Below the pieces are notes generated by a model. That model saw only the letters and a program-made list of their open reading frames with translations, was not told where the DNA came from and did no database searches. A DNA stretch of 64,000 nucleotides from contig JAHHHZ010000024.1 of assembly GCA_019359095.1 (NCBI GenBank), forward strand, positions 186,001-250,000, given 5' to 3'. Shown here piece after piece: positions 37,639 to 46,073 of the stretch. Every line of letters begins with the position of its first letter. Within the stretch, counting starts at the first letter, position 1. A program made the translations under genes and the position numbers. The DNA is from Pleurocapsa minor HA4230-MV1 (GTDB lineage Bacteria > Cyanobacteriota > Cyanobacteriia > Cyanobacteriales > Xenococcaceae).

Positions 37639-37926
37639 ATGCCTGGTTTAAAAGAAAAGCTGCAAAAAGATGTTGCTGATATCTCCTGGAACGAGTTGCA
37701 GCCTCATGCCAAACGAGATGCGATCATTGTGATTAAAGATGAGTTAGAACTTGCGGAAGTAGCAGTGGCGATCGCTGAAGACAATACAGCCTTTGTTCAA
37801 AACTGGATCGAGAATCAATCGATTGCCAAACCATCTTCCCAACAACTGACAGAATGGAATCAAACCCCTGAAAAACAGTTTGTGGCTCTAATTGTTCAAC
37901 CGTTTGTGGTAGTTCAAGAAGCATAG
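37639..37926 (+). CDS. DUF2288 family protein
   Basis: The 95-residue protein starts MPGLKEKLQKDVADISWNEL and carries the family features LQPHAKRDAIIVI and LAEVAVAIAEDNTAFVQNWI. It is small, acidic and soluble. DUF2288 is conserved in cyanobacteria and gamma-proteobacteria; function unknown. It is likely in one transcript with hisS and ends 2 bp before the convergent hypothetical gene. Confidence 0.82.
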   Translation: MPGLKEKLQKDVADISWNELQPHAKRDAIIVIKDELELAEVAVAIAEDNTAFVQNWIENQSIAKPSSQQLTEWNQTPEKQFVALIVQPFVVVQEA

Positions 37927-37927
37927 T

Positions 37928-38347
37928 TTATTGACGTTGTAGTCCTAGTTTTACCCAATCAATGCATTCTGAAGTACTAGAAAAAATCTTTGGTGCAGCA
38001 ATATTAACTAGCTTAGTTGGTGCATAGTGATCGTAAAAGCATTTATTGCCTTGCTGATGAATAATGATTAGGTTGTGGTTATAAGTATAGCGTTGGCGAA
38101 AATAATCAGATCCTTCTAAAGTTATTTGAGTATCAAGATGTTGTTGGGCGATCGCAATAATCTCTTTAATTTCACCCGAATATAATTTGGCAGGATTCTC
38201 TGCTTGATGCAAGATACTGGTATATCCTTGCTCGCATAACAAGGCATAAGAATATATATCCTGGCCATCAACATAGCTATACACAAAAGGAATAATTAGA
38301 CATTCCTGATATGTCGCAGATTTTTCGTAGAGAAACCGATCGATCAT
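37928..38347 (-). CDS. Conserved hypothetical protein
   Basis: I do not recognise the family of this 139-residue soluble protein. It is rich in Tyr, has a VDGQDIYSYALLCEQGY region and a Cys-containing YNHNLIIIHQQGNKCFYDHY segment, and ends in a Trp-containing helix. The reading frame has normal codon use for the window, so it is probably real. Its start codon lies 2 bp from the end of a MITE-like insertion, which must have replaced whatever leader and ribosome site it had. Confidence 0.65.
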   Translation of the reverse strand: MIDRFLYEKSATYQECLIIPFVYSYVDGQDIYSYALLCEQGYTSILHQAENPAKLYSGEIKEIIAIAQQHLDTQITLEGSDYFRQRYTYNHNLIIIHQQGNKCFYDHYAPTKLVNIAAPKIFSSTSECIDWVKLGLQRQ

Positions 38348-38348
38348 C

Positions 38349-38454
38349 TATAGCCGTACAAAATTAGATTAGGACATTAATAGTAATCGGCTCGTAAGTA
38401 GGAAATAGGAAATAGGAAGTAGGAAATGTCCTAACGTTTTTATCTATGGCTATA
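38349..38454. mobile_element. Second copy of the MITE-like element (reverse orientation)
   Basis: The ends TATAGCCGTA and TATGGCTATA are inverted repeats. Read on the minus strand the element gives TATAGCCATA, then GGACATTTCCTAC, a short TTCCTAT/C array, TTACGAGCCG, ATGTCCTAATCTAA and TACGGCTATA, collinear with 9623-9781 but shorter. It lies between the pdhC gene and the hypothetical gene, 2 bp from the latter's ATG. Confidence 0.72.
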
Positions 38455-38483
38455 GCGTCATTTTCCAGCAACACAAATCTTGT

Positions 38484-38505
38484 AGGGGCGAATGGTCATT
38501 CGCCC
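38484..38505. repeat. GGGGCGAATG / CATTCGCCC palindrome
   Basis: Short dispersed palindrome related to the one at 11195-11222, preceded by the same TGTAGGGGCGA. It could act as a weak terminator for pdhC but lacks a T tract on the needed side. Confidence 0.6.
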
Positions 38506-38536
38506 TCTTGTCGCGATCTGATTTCAAGATAATAGA

Positions 38537-39847
38537 TTAAAGGGTTAAAGATTGAGGATTAGTTTCAATCAAAGTCGCCAAATCTTTTAAGAAAGCTGCT
38601 GCTTGTGCGCCATAAATAATGCGGTGGTCAGAAGTAATATTCACCTTCATCTGACGTTTAACTCCCATCATGCCTGAATCGTCCGCTACTAACTGAGGTT
38701 TTGAACCACCGACGGCAAGAATTGAACCCTGTCCTTGAGGTAAAATCGCATCAAAGTTGTCTACCCCAAACATCCCTAAGTTAGAAAGGGTAAATGTACC
38801 AGTGCTATATTCGTCAGGTTGTAGTTGTTTCGAGCGAGAACGTGCCACTAAATCTTGCCAAGTGCGGGATAGAGAATAAATATCCATTTGATCGGCATTA
38901 CGCAACACGGGGGTAATTAAACCACCATCAGGCATGGCGACTGCTACAGCAACGTTGATTTCAGCATTATACTTAATCGCATCCTGGGCATAGCTGGCGT
39001 TAACTACAGGATGATTTTTGAGTGTAACGGCGATCGCTTTTGCCAATAGAGCCGTCATGGTCACGCCCTTGGACTTAATTTGTTTATATAGTTGATCTAA
39101 AGCGTCGGTATTAATGGTATAGGTCACATGAAAAGTCGGCACTTGCAAACTTGTCATCATGTTTTGTACCACTGCTTTTTGAAGGGTATTGAGCGGTACA
39201 GTTTGACCAGGAGTTATATTGGCTGGAGGAGCAGCAGGGGTTACACGCGCAGCTATTACCGCTGGGGCAGTGTTAGCAGTAGCTTGAGGAGCAACGCCGA
39301 CTGGGGTGGCAGCAGGAGTAGAAACAGGCTTGCCAGCAGCTTGTTCAACATCGCCTGCCGTAATGCGTCCATAAGGGCCACTTCCCTGAAGAGATTTTAA
39401 ATCTACACCTAACTGTTTTGCCAATTTTTTGGCTCTAGGGGAAGCAACTGTTCTACCTGAACCATTACGATTACTACTGCCATTACTCGCTACTGTAGCG
39501 GTATTAACTTCTATGGGAGCGGTAACAGCCACAGGAGCAGCTGCTTGAGGCTTAGTGCCACCACCTGCATGAGCTGCTGCTTGTTGTTTAGCTTCGGCAA
39601 TTTCGGCTTCAGTTTCTGCTATGAGAGCGATCGCACTACCCACGGGAGCTTCTTCTCCTGCTTCCACCATAATCACTGCCAGATAGCCATCATAAAAGGT
39701 TTCTACGTCCATGTCGGCTTTATCCGACTCTACTACTAGGACAGTTTCCCCTTTTTCTACTTTATCCCCAGGAGATTTAGACCACTCAACAATCTTACCT
39801 GTTTCCATGGTGGAACTAAGAGCGGGCATAAATATATCGTGAATCAT
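38537..39847 (-). CDS. pdhC: Dihydrolipoamide acetyltransferase (pyruvate dehydrogenase E2)
   Basis: E2 core of pyruvate dehydrogenase, passing the acetyl group to CoA. The 436-residue protein has one lipoyl domain (1-77) with lipoylated Lys43 in VESDKADM and an Ala/Pro-rich hinge. An E3-binding domain follows (about 132-170, SPRAKKLAKQLGVDL and GPYGRITAGDV), then a second Ala/Pro linker and the catalytic CoA acyltransferase domain, which ends in SDHRIIYGAQAAAFL with the catalytic His. It stands alone; E1 and E3 genes are elsewhere, as is normal in cyanobacteria. Confidence 0.95.
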   Translation of the reverse strand: MIHDIFMPALSSTMETGKIVEWSKSPGDKVEKGETVLVVESDKADMDVETFYDGYLAVIMVEAGEEAPVGSAIALIAETEAEIAEAKQQAAAHAGGGTKPQAAAPVAVTAPIEVNTATVASNGSSNRNGSGRTVASPRAKKLAKQLGVDLKSLQGSGPYGRITAGDVEQAAGKPVSTPAATPVGVAPQATANTAPAVIAARVTPAAPPANITPGQTVPLNTLQKAVVQNMMTSLQVPTFHVTYTINTDALDQLYKQIKSKGVTMTALLAKAIAVTLKNHPVVNASYAQDAIKYNAEINVAVAVAMPDGGLITPVLRNADQMDIYSLSRTWQDLVARSRSKQLQPDEYSTGTFTLSNLGMFGVDNFDAILPQGQGSILAVGGSKPQLVADDSGMMGVKRQMKVNITSDHRIIYGAQAAAFLKDLATLIETNPQSLTL

Positions 39848-39970
39848 AGTGTGCGATCTTCTGTTTAAAGTTAGTTACCGATTGATTTGAAGGAAGCCAT
39901 CAGCTATAAACCAAACCGAAAGATATTATATCTTTAATTCATGATGCAATTCATGGTGCAGCTTTTAGTA

Positions 39971-40047
39971 ATTACTGATTACTGATTACTAATTACTGTT
40001 CATTACTCATTGCTCATTGTTCATTGTTCATTGTTCATTGCTCATTG
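39971..40047. repeat. Compound heptanucleotide array, 11 units
   Basis: Eleven 7-bp units in unbroken register: ATTACTG (several), ATTACTA, TTCATTA, CTCATTG and TTCATTG. The right part overlaps the 3' end of the UbiH-like gene, whose stop and last residues are written in repeat sequence. Confidence 0.9.
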
Positions 40048-41293
40048 CCAACTTGGGCTTTTTACCCAATAAACCTGTCATCAGTCTTAAAGCAAAAATT
40101 CTCAGGGGCTTAAGATAGCTCATCATCCATAGCCCTAAACGACGCATTGCCACTACGGGCAACCAGTTATTAGAAAATAGTCGATCTAATAAATCGGTAA
40201 AACCTAAAATTGCTAAATTCTCGATCTGACGCCAGCTTTCATATCGCTTGAGAACTTTAACTGTACCGATATCCTGTCCTTGCTGATGAGCTGCTTGCAA
40301 AATCTGCGCCAAACTAGCAGCATCGCGAATACCCATGTTTAAACCCTGTCCGCCAACAGGATGACAACAATGTGCAGCATCGCCAATTAGAGCCAAGCGA
40401 GATTTAATATAGCGATCGCACTGCATCAGTTGCACGGGAAATACTCGACGCTGACTAACTAGTTCTAACTCGCCTAACACACTACCAGTATAGGTTTGTA
40501 GTTTAGCCAAAAAAGCTGACTCATCCAATTCGGCTAAAGCCTGAGCATCAGCATGGGGATTTGTCCAGACAATCTGGCAGCGGTTTCCTGGTAATGGCAA
40601 CACTCCCATCGGGCCACTGGGCCAAAAACGTTCAAAAGCGGTATTATTTTCGGGGGCAGTATGCTTAATCGTAAAAGCGACACAGGATTGCCAGTATTTC
40701 CAACCGCGAGTTTTGATACCTGCTAAACTACGGATATGCGATCGCGCTCCATCTGCACCAACCACTAATTTAGTTTTAATTAGGCGTTGTTCTCCCTGAA
40801 CTTTAACTGCAACAGTCGAAATATTCTTGTCTGTCGTGACATTAACCACCTCTGCTGGGCAAAGCCAAGTAACGTTGGAACAATCCGCTAAATATTTATG
40901 CAAAGCAGTAATAACTATATTGTGTTGCGCTACATAGCCCAAATGTTCTCCAGGTAAGTCCTTTGTTTCAAACTTAACTTTCTGTGAATAATCGGCATCG
41001 CTGAGACTAATGTGCTGATATTTACCAACATGAGGGAATATATCTTGCCAAATACCAATCCCTTCGTAAATATGGCTTGATAAGGGCGAAAAAGCGTAAG
41101 CCTGAGTCTTCTGAGCTGTAATTTCCTGGGACTGAGCCTCGATCAAAATAATTTTTAAGCCAGAATCTTTGAGTGCTGCTGCTAGAGTTGTTCCCACAAT
41201 CCCACCACCGACAATTACGATGTCGCAATCGAGGTTAAGAGAGCCTGCTTTAATAGTTTCTGGTTGTGCTAACATGCTGCGAATTTTAAACAA
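40028..41293 (-). CDS. FAD-dependent hydroxylase, UbiH/COQ6 family
   Basis: The 421-residue flavoprotein monooxygenase has FAD-binding IVGGGIVGTTLAAAL (about 27-41), the mid-protein VVGADGARSHIRSL (DG motif) and GDAAHCCHPVGGQGLNMGIRDA. Such enzymes hydroxylate quinone rings. Cyanobacteria lack ubiquinone, so the substrate is open (plastoquinone or another ring compound). A second start at residue 7 (MLAQPETI) is possible. The last codons (AMSNEQ, stop) come from the heptamer array, so the natural C-terminus was probably altered by repeat growth. Confidence 0.87.
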   Translation of the reverse strand: MFKIRSMLAQPETIKAGSLNLDCDIVIVGGGIVGTTLAAALKDSGLKIILIEAQSQEITAQKTQAYAFSPLSSHIYEGIGIWQDIFPHVGKYQHISLSDADYSQKVKFETKDLPGEHLGYVAQHNIVITALHKYLADCSNVTWLCPAEVVNVTTDKNISTVAVKVQGEQRLIKTKLVVGADGARSHIRSLAGIKTRGWKYWQSCVAFTIKHTAPENNTAFERFWPSGPMGVLPLPGNRCQIVWTNPHADAQALAELDESAFLAKLQTYTGSVLGELELVSQRRVFPVQLMQCDRYIKSRLALIGDAAHCCHPVGGQGLNMGIRDAASLAQILQAAHQQGQDIGTVKVLKRYESWRQIENLAILGFTDLLDRLFSNNWLPVVAMRRLGLWMMSYLKPLRIFALRLMTGLLGKKPKLAMSNEQ

Positions 41294-41781
41294 TTTGCAA
41301 TAAAAATATATGAGTATAAATACTTTCTTCTATTGTGACGCGATCGGCATCTGAGAACAAGGTAAATTTGGCAGTGCGATCGCTCTCAATCTGCTCAAAT
41401 TATCTTGATGATTAATAAGAGTTGTGTCTCAATCTCATTTATCTAAAGTTCCAGGTTATGATCATAATGTTAAGAAATATTTTCGGAGTCTTGACTAAAT
41501 TCGTAAATTTATCTCCGAATTTAAATCTCTACAGTATCTAATTAAAGAGAGATTTTATGTCAATTTATCTAACTGTCTTTTCTTTCCCTTAGCTGGGCTT
41601 GTTTTGTGGCGACCCGATTGCCTCAACAGTCAATTAGAAGAGACACGATTAAACATATTAAGGCGAAGTAAAAATATTTGGCTCGTAAACCTAAAAAATC
41701 AACCAGAATTGCGGATTCAGCTACAATTTTTCCCTAATTCTAAAATCTGAGCTAAATGCTAATAAAAATCAGGTTTTAACA
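41294..41781. other. Intergenic region, 488 bp
   Basis: It holds HIP1-like sites near 41339 and 41379 and no recognisable gene. A segment with CTGGGCTTGTTTTGTGGCGA at about 41594 stands out from the AT-rich background but I cannot assign it to a riboswitch family. Confidence 0.4.
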
Positions 41782-41973
41782 ATGCAAGTTTTATTTAATC
41801 GATCTTCCAAACGACTTGCTCAATCAAAAACTAGCCTCTCTCTGATGAGTAGACATATATGTCCTTGCTGCTCATACGTCTTGCTTCGTCATTTAAGCTG
41901 TGGAGGCATTTACTGGCACTGTAGCCACTGTTATCAGGCAATGCCAGCTTTCTCAGCAAATTATTCCCCTTAA
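41782..41973 (+). CDS. Small zinc-ribbon-like protein
   Basis: The 63-residue protein carries Cys27-Pro-Cys29-Cys30 and Cys47-Ser-His-Cys50 around LLRHLSCGGIYWHC, ending YQAMP. I recall short cyanobacterial proteins with the same CPCC, LLRH, YWFCxxC, QEMP pattern, so I regard it as a real gene. The Cys pairs suggest one structural zinc. AGG lies about 8 bases before the ATG. It ends 28 bp before the DUF1611 gene and may head that transcript. Function unknown. Confidence 0.7.
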   Translation: MQVLFNRSSKRLAQSKTSLSLMSRHICPCCSYVLLRHLSCGGIYWHCSHCYQAMPAFSANYSP

Positions 41974-42001
41974 CTTTTCAAATATTAGGAAAACAATTTT
42001 A

Positions 42002-43120
42002 ATGTTAATCGCCAAAAAAACCGCTTTGATTTACTGTGAAAATCAATTTGGCCTAATGGACGGTAAAACCGCAGCAGGGTTAGTTCGACACTCCGATACT
42101 TATAACATTGTCGGAGTAATCGATAGTTCCTTAGCTGGTGAAGATGCAGGAGAGCAATTAGATCAGCGGAAAAACAATATTCCCATTTTTGCTAACCTAC
42201 AGTCAGCTTTAGATCGATTAGTAGATATTCCCGATTGCTACATCTATGGTAAAGCTCCTTTAGATGCGACTATATCTGCTGCTGAAAGAGCTTTGATCTT
42301 GGAAGCCATGACCAAAGGAATGGATATCATTAATGGTCTGCATGAGTTCTTTTCTGAAGATGCTGAGTTCAACCAGATGGCTATAAAGTGTGGAGTCAAA
42401 ATTCAAGACATTAGAAAACCGCCAAAATTAAAAGATCTTCATGTCTTTACTGGTCAAATATCCCAAGTAAATGTTCCTGTAATTGCTATCTTAGGTACTG
42501 ATTGCGCTTGCGGCAAAATGACTACCGCAGTGGAATTAAATAAAGCTTTAAACAATTTAGGGATCAAATCGGTATTAGTTGCCACAGGTCAAACAGGCTT
42601 AATGCAAGGAGCAACTTATGGTGTATCTATTGATGCCTTGGTGTCTCAATTTGTCATCGGCGAAATAGAAAATGCCGTTGTTCAAGCCTTTAAGCAAGAA
42701 AATCCCGATATTATTCTTGTCGAAGGGCAAAGTGCTGTCTCTCATCCCGCTTTTATGAGTTCGGTAGGTATTTTAAAAGGATGTATGCCCGATGGCGTTA
42801 TTTTACAACATCCTCCTGGCAGGAAATTCCGCTGCGATTTTCCCCTGTTACCAATGCCAAGTATTGTCAGTGAAATTCGTCTAATTAAAGCAATTTCTCA
42901 AGCTCAGGTAATTGCGATCGCTTTAAGCCATGAAAATTTGACCGCAACAGAAGTTCAGAAAACGATCAAAAGCTATGAAGACCGTCTTTTACTACCAACT
43001 ACAGATGTTTTGACCTATGGTTGTGCCAAACTAATCCGTGCTTTATACAATCTTTTTCCTGCTCTTGGTCAACAAAACAAATTAAATTCCCCAACACCTC
43101 CTTTATTAACCACAGGGTAG
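42002..43120 (+). CDS. DUF1611 family P-loop protein (DgcN-like)
   Basis: I start at ATG 42002 (MLIAKKTALI), giving 372 residues; the open frame runs further upstream but overlaps the zinc-ribbon gene. An N-terminal Rossmann-like domain is followed by a P-loop region ILGTDCACGKMTTAVEL (163-179). Later blocks are SVLVATGQTG, DIILVEGQSAVSHPAFM and HPPGRKFR. Members of DUF1611 include DgcN, reported to N-acetylate D-glutamate in D-amino-acid use. Whether this one has that activity is inference. The neighbour is a PLP racemase, which supports a role in amino-acid stereochemistry. Confidence 0.8.
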   Translation: MLIAKKTALIYCENQFGLMDGKTAAGLVRHSDTYNIVGVIDSSLAGEDAGEQLDQRKNNIPIFANLQSALDRLVDIPDCYIYGKAPLDATISAAERALILEAMTKGMDIINGLHEFFSEDAEFNQMAIKCGVKIQDIRKPPKLKDLHVFTGQISQVNVPVIAILGTDCACGKMTTAVELNKALNNLGIKSVLVATGQTGLMQGATYGVSIDALVSQFVIGEIENAVVQAFKQENPDIILVEGQSAVSHPAFMSSVGILKGCMPDGVILQHPPGRKFRCDFPLLPMPSIVSEIRLIKAISQAQVIAIALSHENLTATEVQKTIKSYEDRLLLPTTDVLTYGCAKLIRALYNLFPALGQQNKLNSPTPPLLTTG

Positions 43121-43143
43121 ATATTGAACGTTGTCATAAAACT

Positions 43144-44226
43144 ATGAATGCGTTTATGCCCAGAATCGAAATTACTCTATCTCAAATAGAGCATAATGCT
43201 CGGATGCTCAGCGAACTTTACGGACAACAAGGTATTTCTTTAATGGGAGTCTCAAAAGCTGTATTGGGAGAACCTTTAATTGCCGAGGCGATGATTCGAG
43301 GAGGTGTCAAGTTTATTGCCGATTCTCGCTTAGAAAATATTCAAAGGATGCGAAATGCCAGAATATCGGCTCAGTTTGTTTTACTCCGCACTGCCCCCAG
43401 TCAAGCCGAATCGATTATTGAAAATGTCGATATTAGCCTCAATACAGAACTAGACACCCTGGAAAAGCTGAACTATTACGCAGCTGGGCAAAATAAAATT
43501 CATCAAATAATTTTAATGGTGGAAATGGGTGATTTAAGAGAGGGAATAATGCCCGATGATATTTTCCTCTTTATTAAAAAAGTTTTAGACTTACCCCAGC
43601 TCAAAATTATCGGACTCGGTTGTAATTTGGCTTGTTATGGAGGCATCAAGCCTGACGAGCAAAAAATGCGCCAATTATCAGCATTAAGCGACGCGGTGGA
43701 AAAGAAATTTCCCATTCACTTATCTTTGATTTCTGGTGGAAATTCAGCGAACTATGAATGGTATCAATCCACTAAAAACGTTGGGCGAATTAATAATCTG
43801 CGCTTGGGAGAATCAATTCTTCTAGGCTGTGAAACTGTTCAAGGTAGAACTATTCCCAAATTACATACCAATGCCTTTAAATTAATTGCCGAAGTTATTG
43901 AATCGAAAGTCAAGCCTTGTCTACCCTTTGGCAAGATTGGTCGAGATGCTTTTGGTAATATTCCCGTTTTGCGCTCAACGTATCCGAAAAGTAATGGCAA
44001 TCGCCACAGAAGAGCAATTGTTGCTTTGGGCAAACAAGACACTCTGGTATCTGGCTTAAGTCCAAATCAAGATTTAGAGATATTGGGAGCTAGTAGCGAT
44101 CATTTGCTTCTCGACTGTAAAAACTCTTATTTAAAAGTGGGGGCGGGTGTAAATTTCAACCTGAACTACGGAAGTCTTTTGACGGCGATGACTTCACCTT
44201 TGATCAAAAAGCAATTTATTCAATAA
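43144..44226 (+). CDS. Alanine/ornithine racemase-like PLP protein
   Basis: From ATG 43144 the product has 360 residues. It is the fold III (alanine racemase N-terminal) barrel, with the PLP Lys38 in LMGVSKAV, LNTELDTLEKL, GLGCNLACYGG and SGGNSANYEW, followed by a C-terminal domain. It resembles the YhfX/ornithine-racemase branch rather than classical Alr, which would have a distinct C-terminal Tyr loop. It lies 23 bp after the DUF1611 gene, so the two probably act in one pathway on the same amino acid. Substrate is unknown. Confidence 0.82.
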   Translation: MNAFMPRIEITLSQIEHNARMLSELYGQQGISLMGVSKAVLGEPLIAEAMIRGGVKFIADSRLENIQRMRNARISAQFVLLRTAPSQAESIIENVDISLNTELDTLEKLNYYAAGQNKIHQIILMVEMGDLREGIMPDDIFLFIKKVLDLPQLKIIGLGCNLACYGGIKPDEQKMRQLSALSDAVEKKFPIHLSLISGGNSANYEWYQSTKNVGRINNLRLGESILLGCETVQGRTIPKLHTNAFKLIAEVIESKVKPCLPFGKIGRDAFGNIPVLRSTYPKSNGNRHRRAIVALGKQDTLVSGLSPNQDLEILGASSDHLLLDCKNSYLKVGAGVNFNLNYGSLLTAMTSPLIKKQFIQ

Positions 44227-44243
44227 CACCTAAAGCAATAATA

Positions 44244-44459
44244 ATGACTAAAAAATATCACAACCCCGCACTGCAACAAGAACCGATAGGTGAACCCGCA
44301 GCGATTATTGCCCCCAGAGAAAATGAATCTCTTTTTAGATGGATTAAAAGTACTGGTCGATTTATGCCTTATCAATCAGATAAATTTAGCGATCGCAAGG
44401 AAACAGATGAACTGGATGATATCCTAGACCAAGATGAAGAAGTAGATCCAGAAGAATAA
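44244..44459 (+). CDS. DUF3134 family protein
   Basis: The 71-residue acidic protein has the pattern NPALQQEPIGEPAAIIAPRE, a short SLFRWIKSTGRFMP segment and a Glu/Asp-rich tail. I recognise this as DUF3134, a small cyanobacterial family of unknown role. It lies 17 bp past the racemase gene and may be in the same transcript. It is convergent with crtD. Confidence 0.75.
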   Translation: MTKKYHNPALQQEPIGEPAAIIAPRENESLFRWIKSTGRFMPYQSDKFSDRKETDELDDILDQDEEVDPEE

Positions 44460-44502
44460 CTTAGAGCTTAGAGCTTTTTGATAACTTTGGTCTTAATCTA
44501 GA

Positions 44503-46047
44503 TCAAAGTGGTTTTAAACCTGCTTCAATCTGCCTCGCCACCGTCAAAGCGGAATAACTAACCCCTGCCGTACCCTCCCCTGGATGAGTGGAGTCTCCCA
44601 CTAGCCAAAGATGCTTAACTGGAGTGCGGTTAGCAAAGCCAAAAGGGCCAAAAGTCTTGATTCGTTGTCCTAATCCACCGACGATCCCTTTGTCTCTAGC
44701 GGTATAGTTAGCGAAGGTTCTAGGGGTAGCTGCTTCGGTATAGATGATGTTTTCGGCAGAGAGATCAAAATAGGAATTTAAACGGGCGATCGCCTCATCG
44801 GTATATTGTTGTTTAATCTGCTCATAGTTTCCATCTTTCCACCATAGATCTACATCAGTAAAAGAAGAGGCAATCAAAGTTGCTTGTCCGTCGGGCGCGC
44901 GTCCATCTCCAGGCTTGCTTACAGAGACAAACAAAGAGTTATTTTCGCCAATTACTTCATCTTGGTTATAAAGAAACTGAAGATGGGGTGAACAGTCTTG
45001 AGGGATTGCCTCTCGTTTGACTCCCAAATAAATTACAAATGCCCCTGATGGTTGGGGTAGCTTTTCCACGCGACGCTGGTAGTTATGCAGAATTCGATCG
45101 TTAGTCAACCTGACTAAATCCTGTGCCGTAACGTTTGCTACTACTTCATCCGCCGATTCTGTCCAGGTTTCTCCTTTTTGGTTCTGTACCGTAACTCCTG
45201 TAACTTTTCCCGACTTAGTATGAATCTGCTTAACGGTATGTCGCATTAAAAGTTTACCACCGTATTTCTCTAAACCAGCTACCAGGCGATCGCTCAATAC
45301 CTGCATACTGCCTTCGAGATGAAATAGTCCTTGGGGTGCTTGGGAAACGGCTAAGGCTGTGGCGGCATAAAGTAAGGCTGTCTCTTCTGTTCCCACTTGG
45401 GAATATAGTTTTAGCTGTAGATCTAGAAAGGTTTTTAAGCGTTTATTGTCAGCCAAACCATAAAGCTTTAAAGCATCAGCTACAGTCATTAAGGCAAAAG
45501 GCAGGGTAATTAAGGTATCTGGTCTAACTGCCGAGATTAACTGCCATATATCCCAGACACTGCGAGGGGGAAGCACGGGATCTCGCCCCTGAAAACGCCA
45601 GCTTGCCTCAAATAACCGATTTAATAGATGCCAAAAAGGCTCACTTCCAGGAAATTGCCTTTGTCTTTCCTGTTGCCATTGTTCCGCATCACGCCAAACA
45701 CTAATTGGCTCAGTCTCTCCAGGTAAGAAAACCGCACAGGCAGGATCGCAATAGCTAGCTGTTGGCGGGTCAATTTCTAACTCCTCAAAAATACGGTGAT
45801 GAATACCTCCAGGCTCTAACCCCGCTACCTGAGTCGCTCCCACATCAAAGGTAAAACCACGACGTTTGAAAGTCGAAGCACATCCCCCTGGCACAATTGC
45901 CCGATCGAAAACTGTCACCTGATAACCACGTTTAGCCAATAATGCTCCTGCCGTTAAACCACCTATTCCAGCACCAACAACTATGACACGAGATTTTTGT
46001 CGATCTTTTGGAGCGATCGCCAAGGTAGGAAGCAGTTCATTCGTCAT
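44503..46047 (-). CDS. crtD: Carotenoid 3',4'-desaturase (CrtD-like)
   Basis: The 514-residue flavoprotein belongs to the phytoene desaturase/isomerase family. FAD-binding VVGAGIGGLTAGALLAKRGY begins near residue 23, followed by GGCASTFKRRGFTFDVGATQ and VAGLEPGGIHHRIFEEL. It ends with HLWLVGDSTHPGEGTAGVSY. These features match CrtD, which desaturates the end group in myxol and related carotenoids, rather than CrtH isomerase. An IS110-like element lies 9 bp upstream of its ATG, so its native promoter is displaced; no Shine-Dalgarno is visible. Confidence 0.83.
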   Translation of the reverse strand: MTNELLPTLAIAPKDRQKSRVIVVGAGIGGLTAGALLAKRGYQVTVFDRAIVPGGCASTFKRRGFTFDVGATQVAGLEPGGIHHRIFEELEIDPPTASYCDPACAVFLPGETEPISVWRDAEQWQQERQRQFPGSEPFWHLLNRLFEASWRFQGRDPVLPPRSVWDIWQLISAVRPDTLITLPFALMTVADALKLYGLADNKRLKTFLDLQLKLYSQVGTEETALLYAATALAVSQAPQGLFHLEGSMQVLSDRLVAGLEKYGGKLLMRHTVKQIHTKSGKVTGVTVQNQKGETWTESADEVVANVTAQDLVRLTNDRILHNYQRRVEKLPQPSGAFVIYLGVKREAIPQDCSPHLQFLYNQDEVIGENNSLFVSVSKPGDGRAPDGQATLIASSFTDVDLWWKDGNYEQIKQQYTDEAIARLNSYFDLSAENIIYTEAATPRTFANYTARDKGIVGGLGQRIKTFGPFGFANRTPVKHLWLVGDSTHPGEGTAGVSYSALTVARQIEAGLKPL

Positions 46048-46073
46048 AAAATAAATTTCATATTTCCTTTTAA

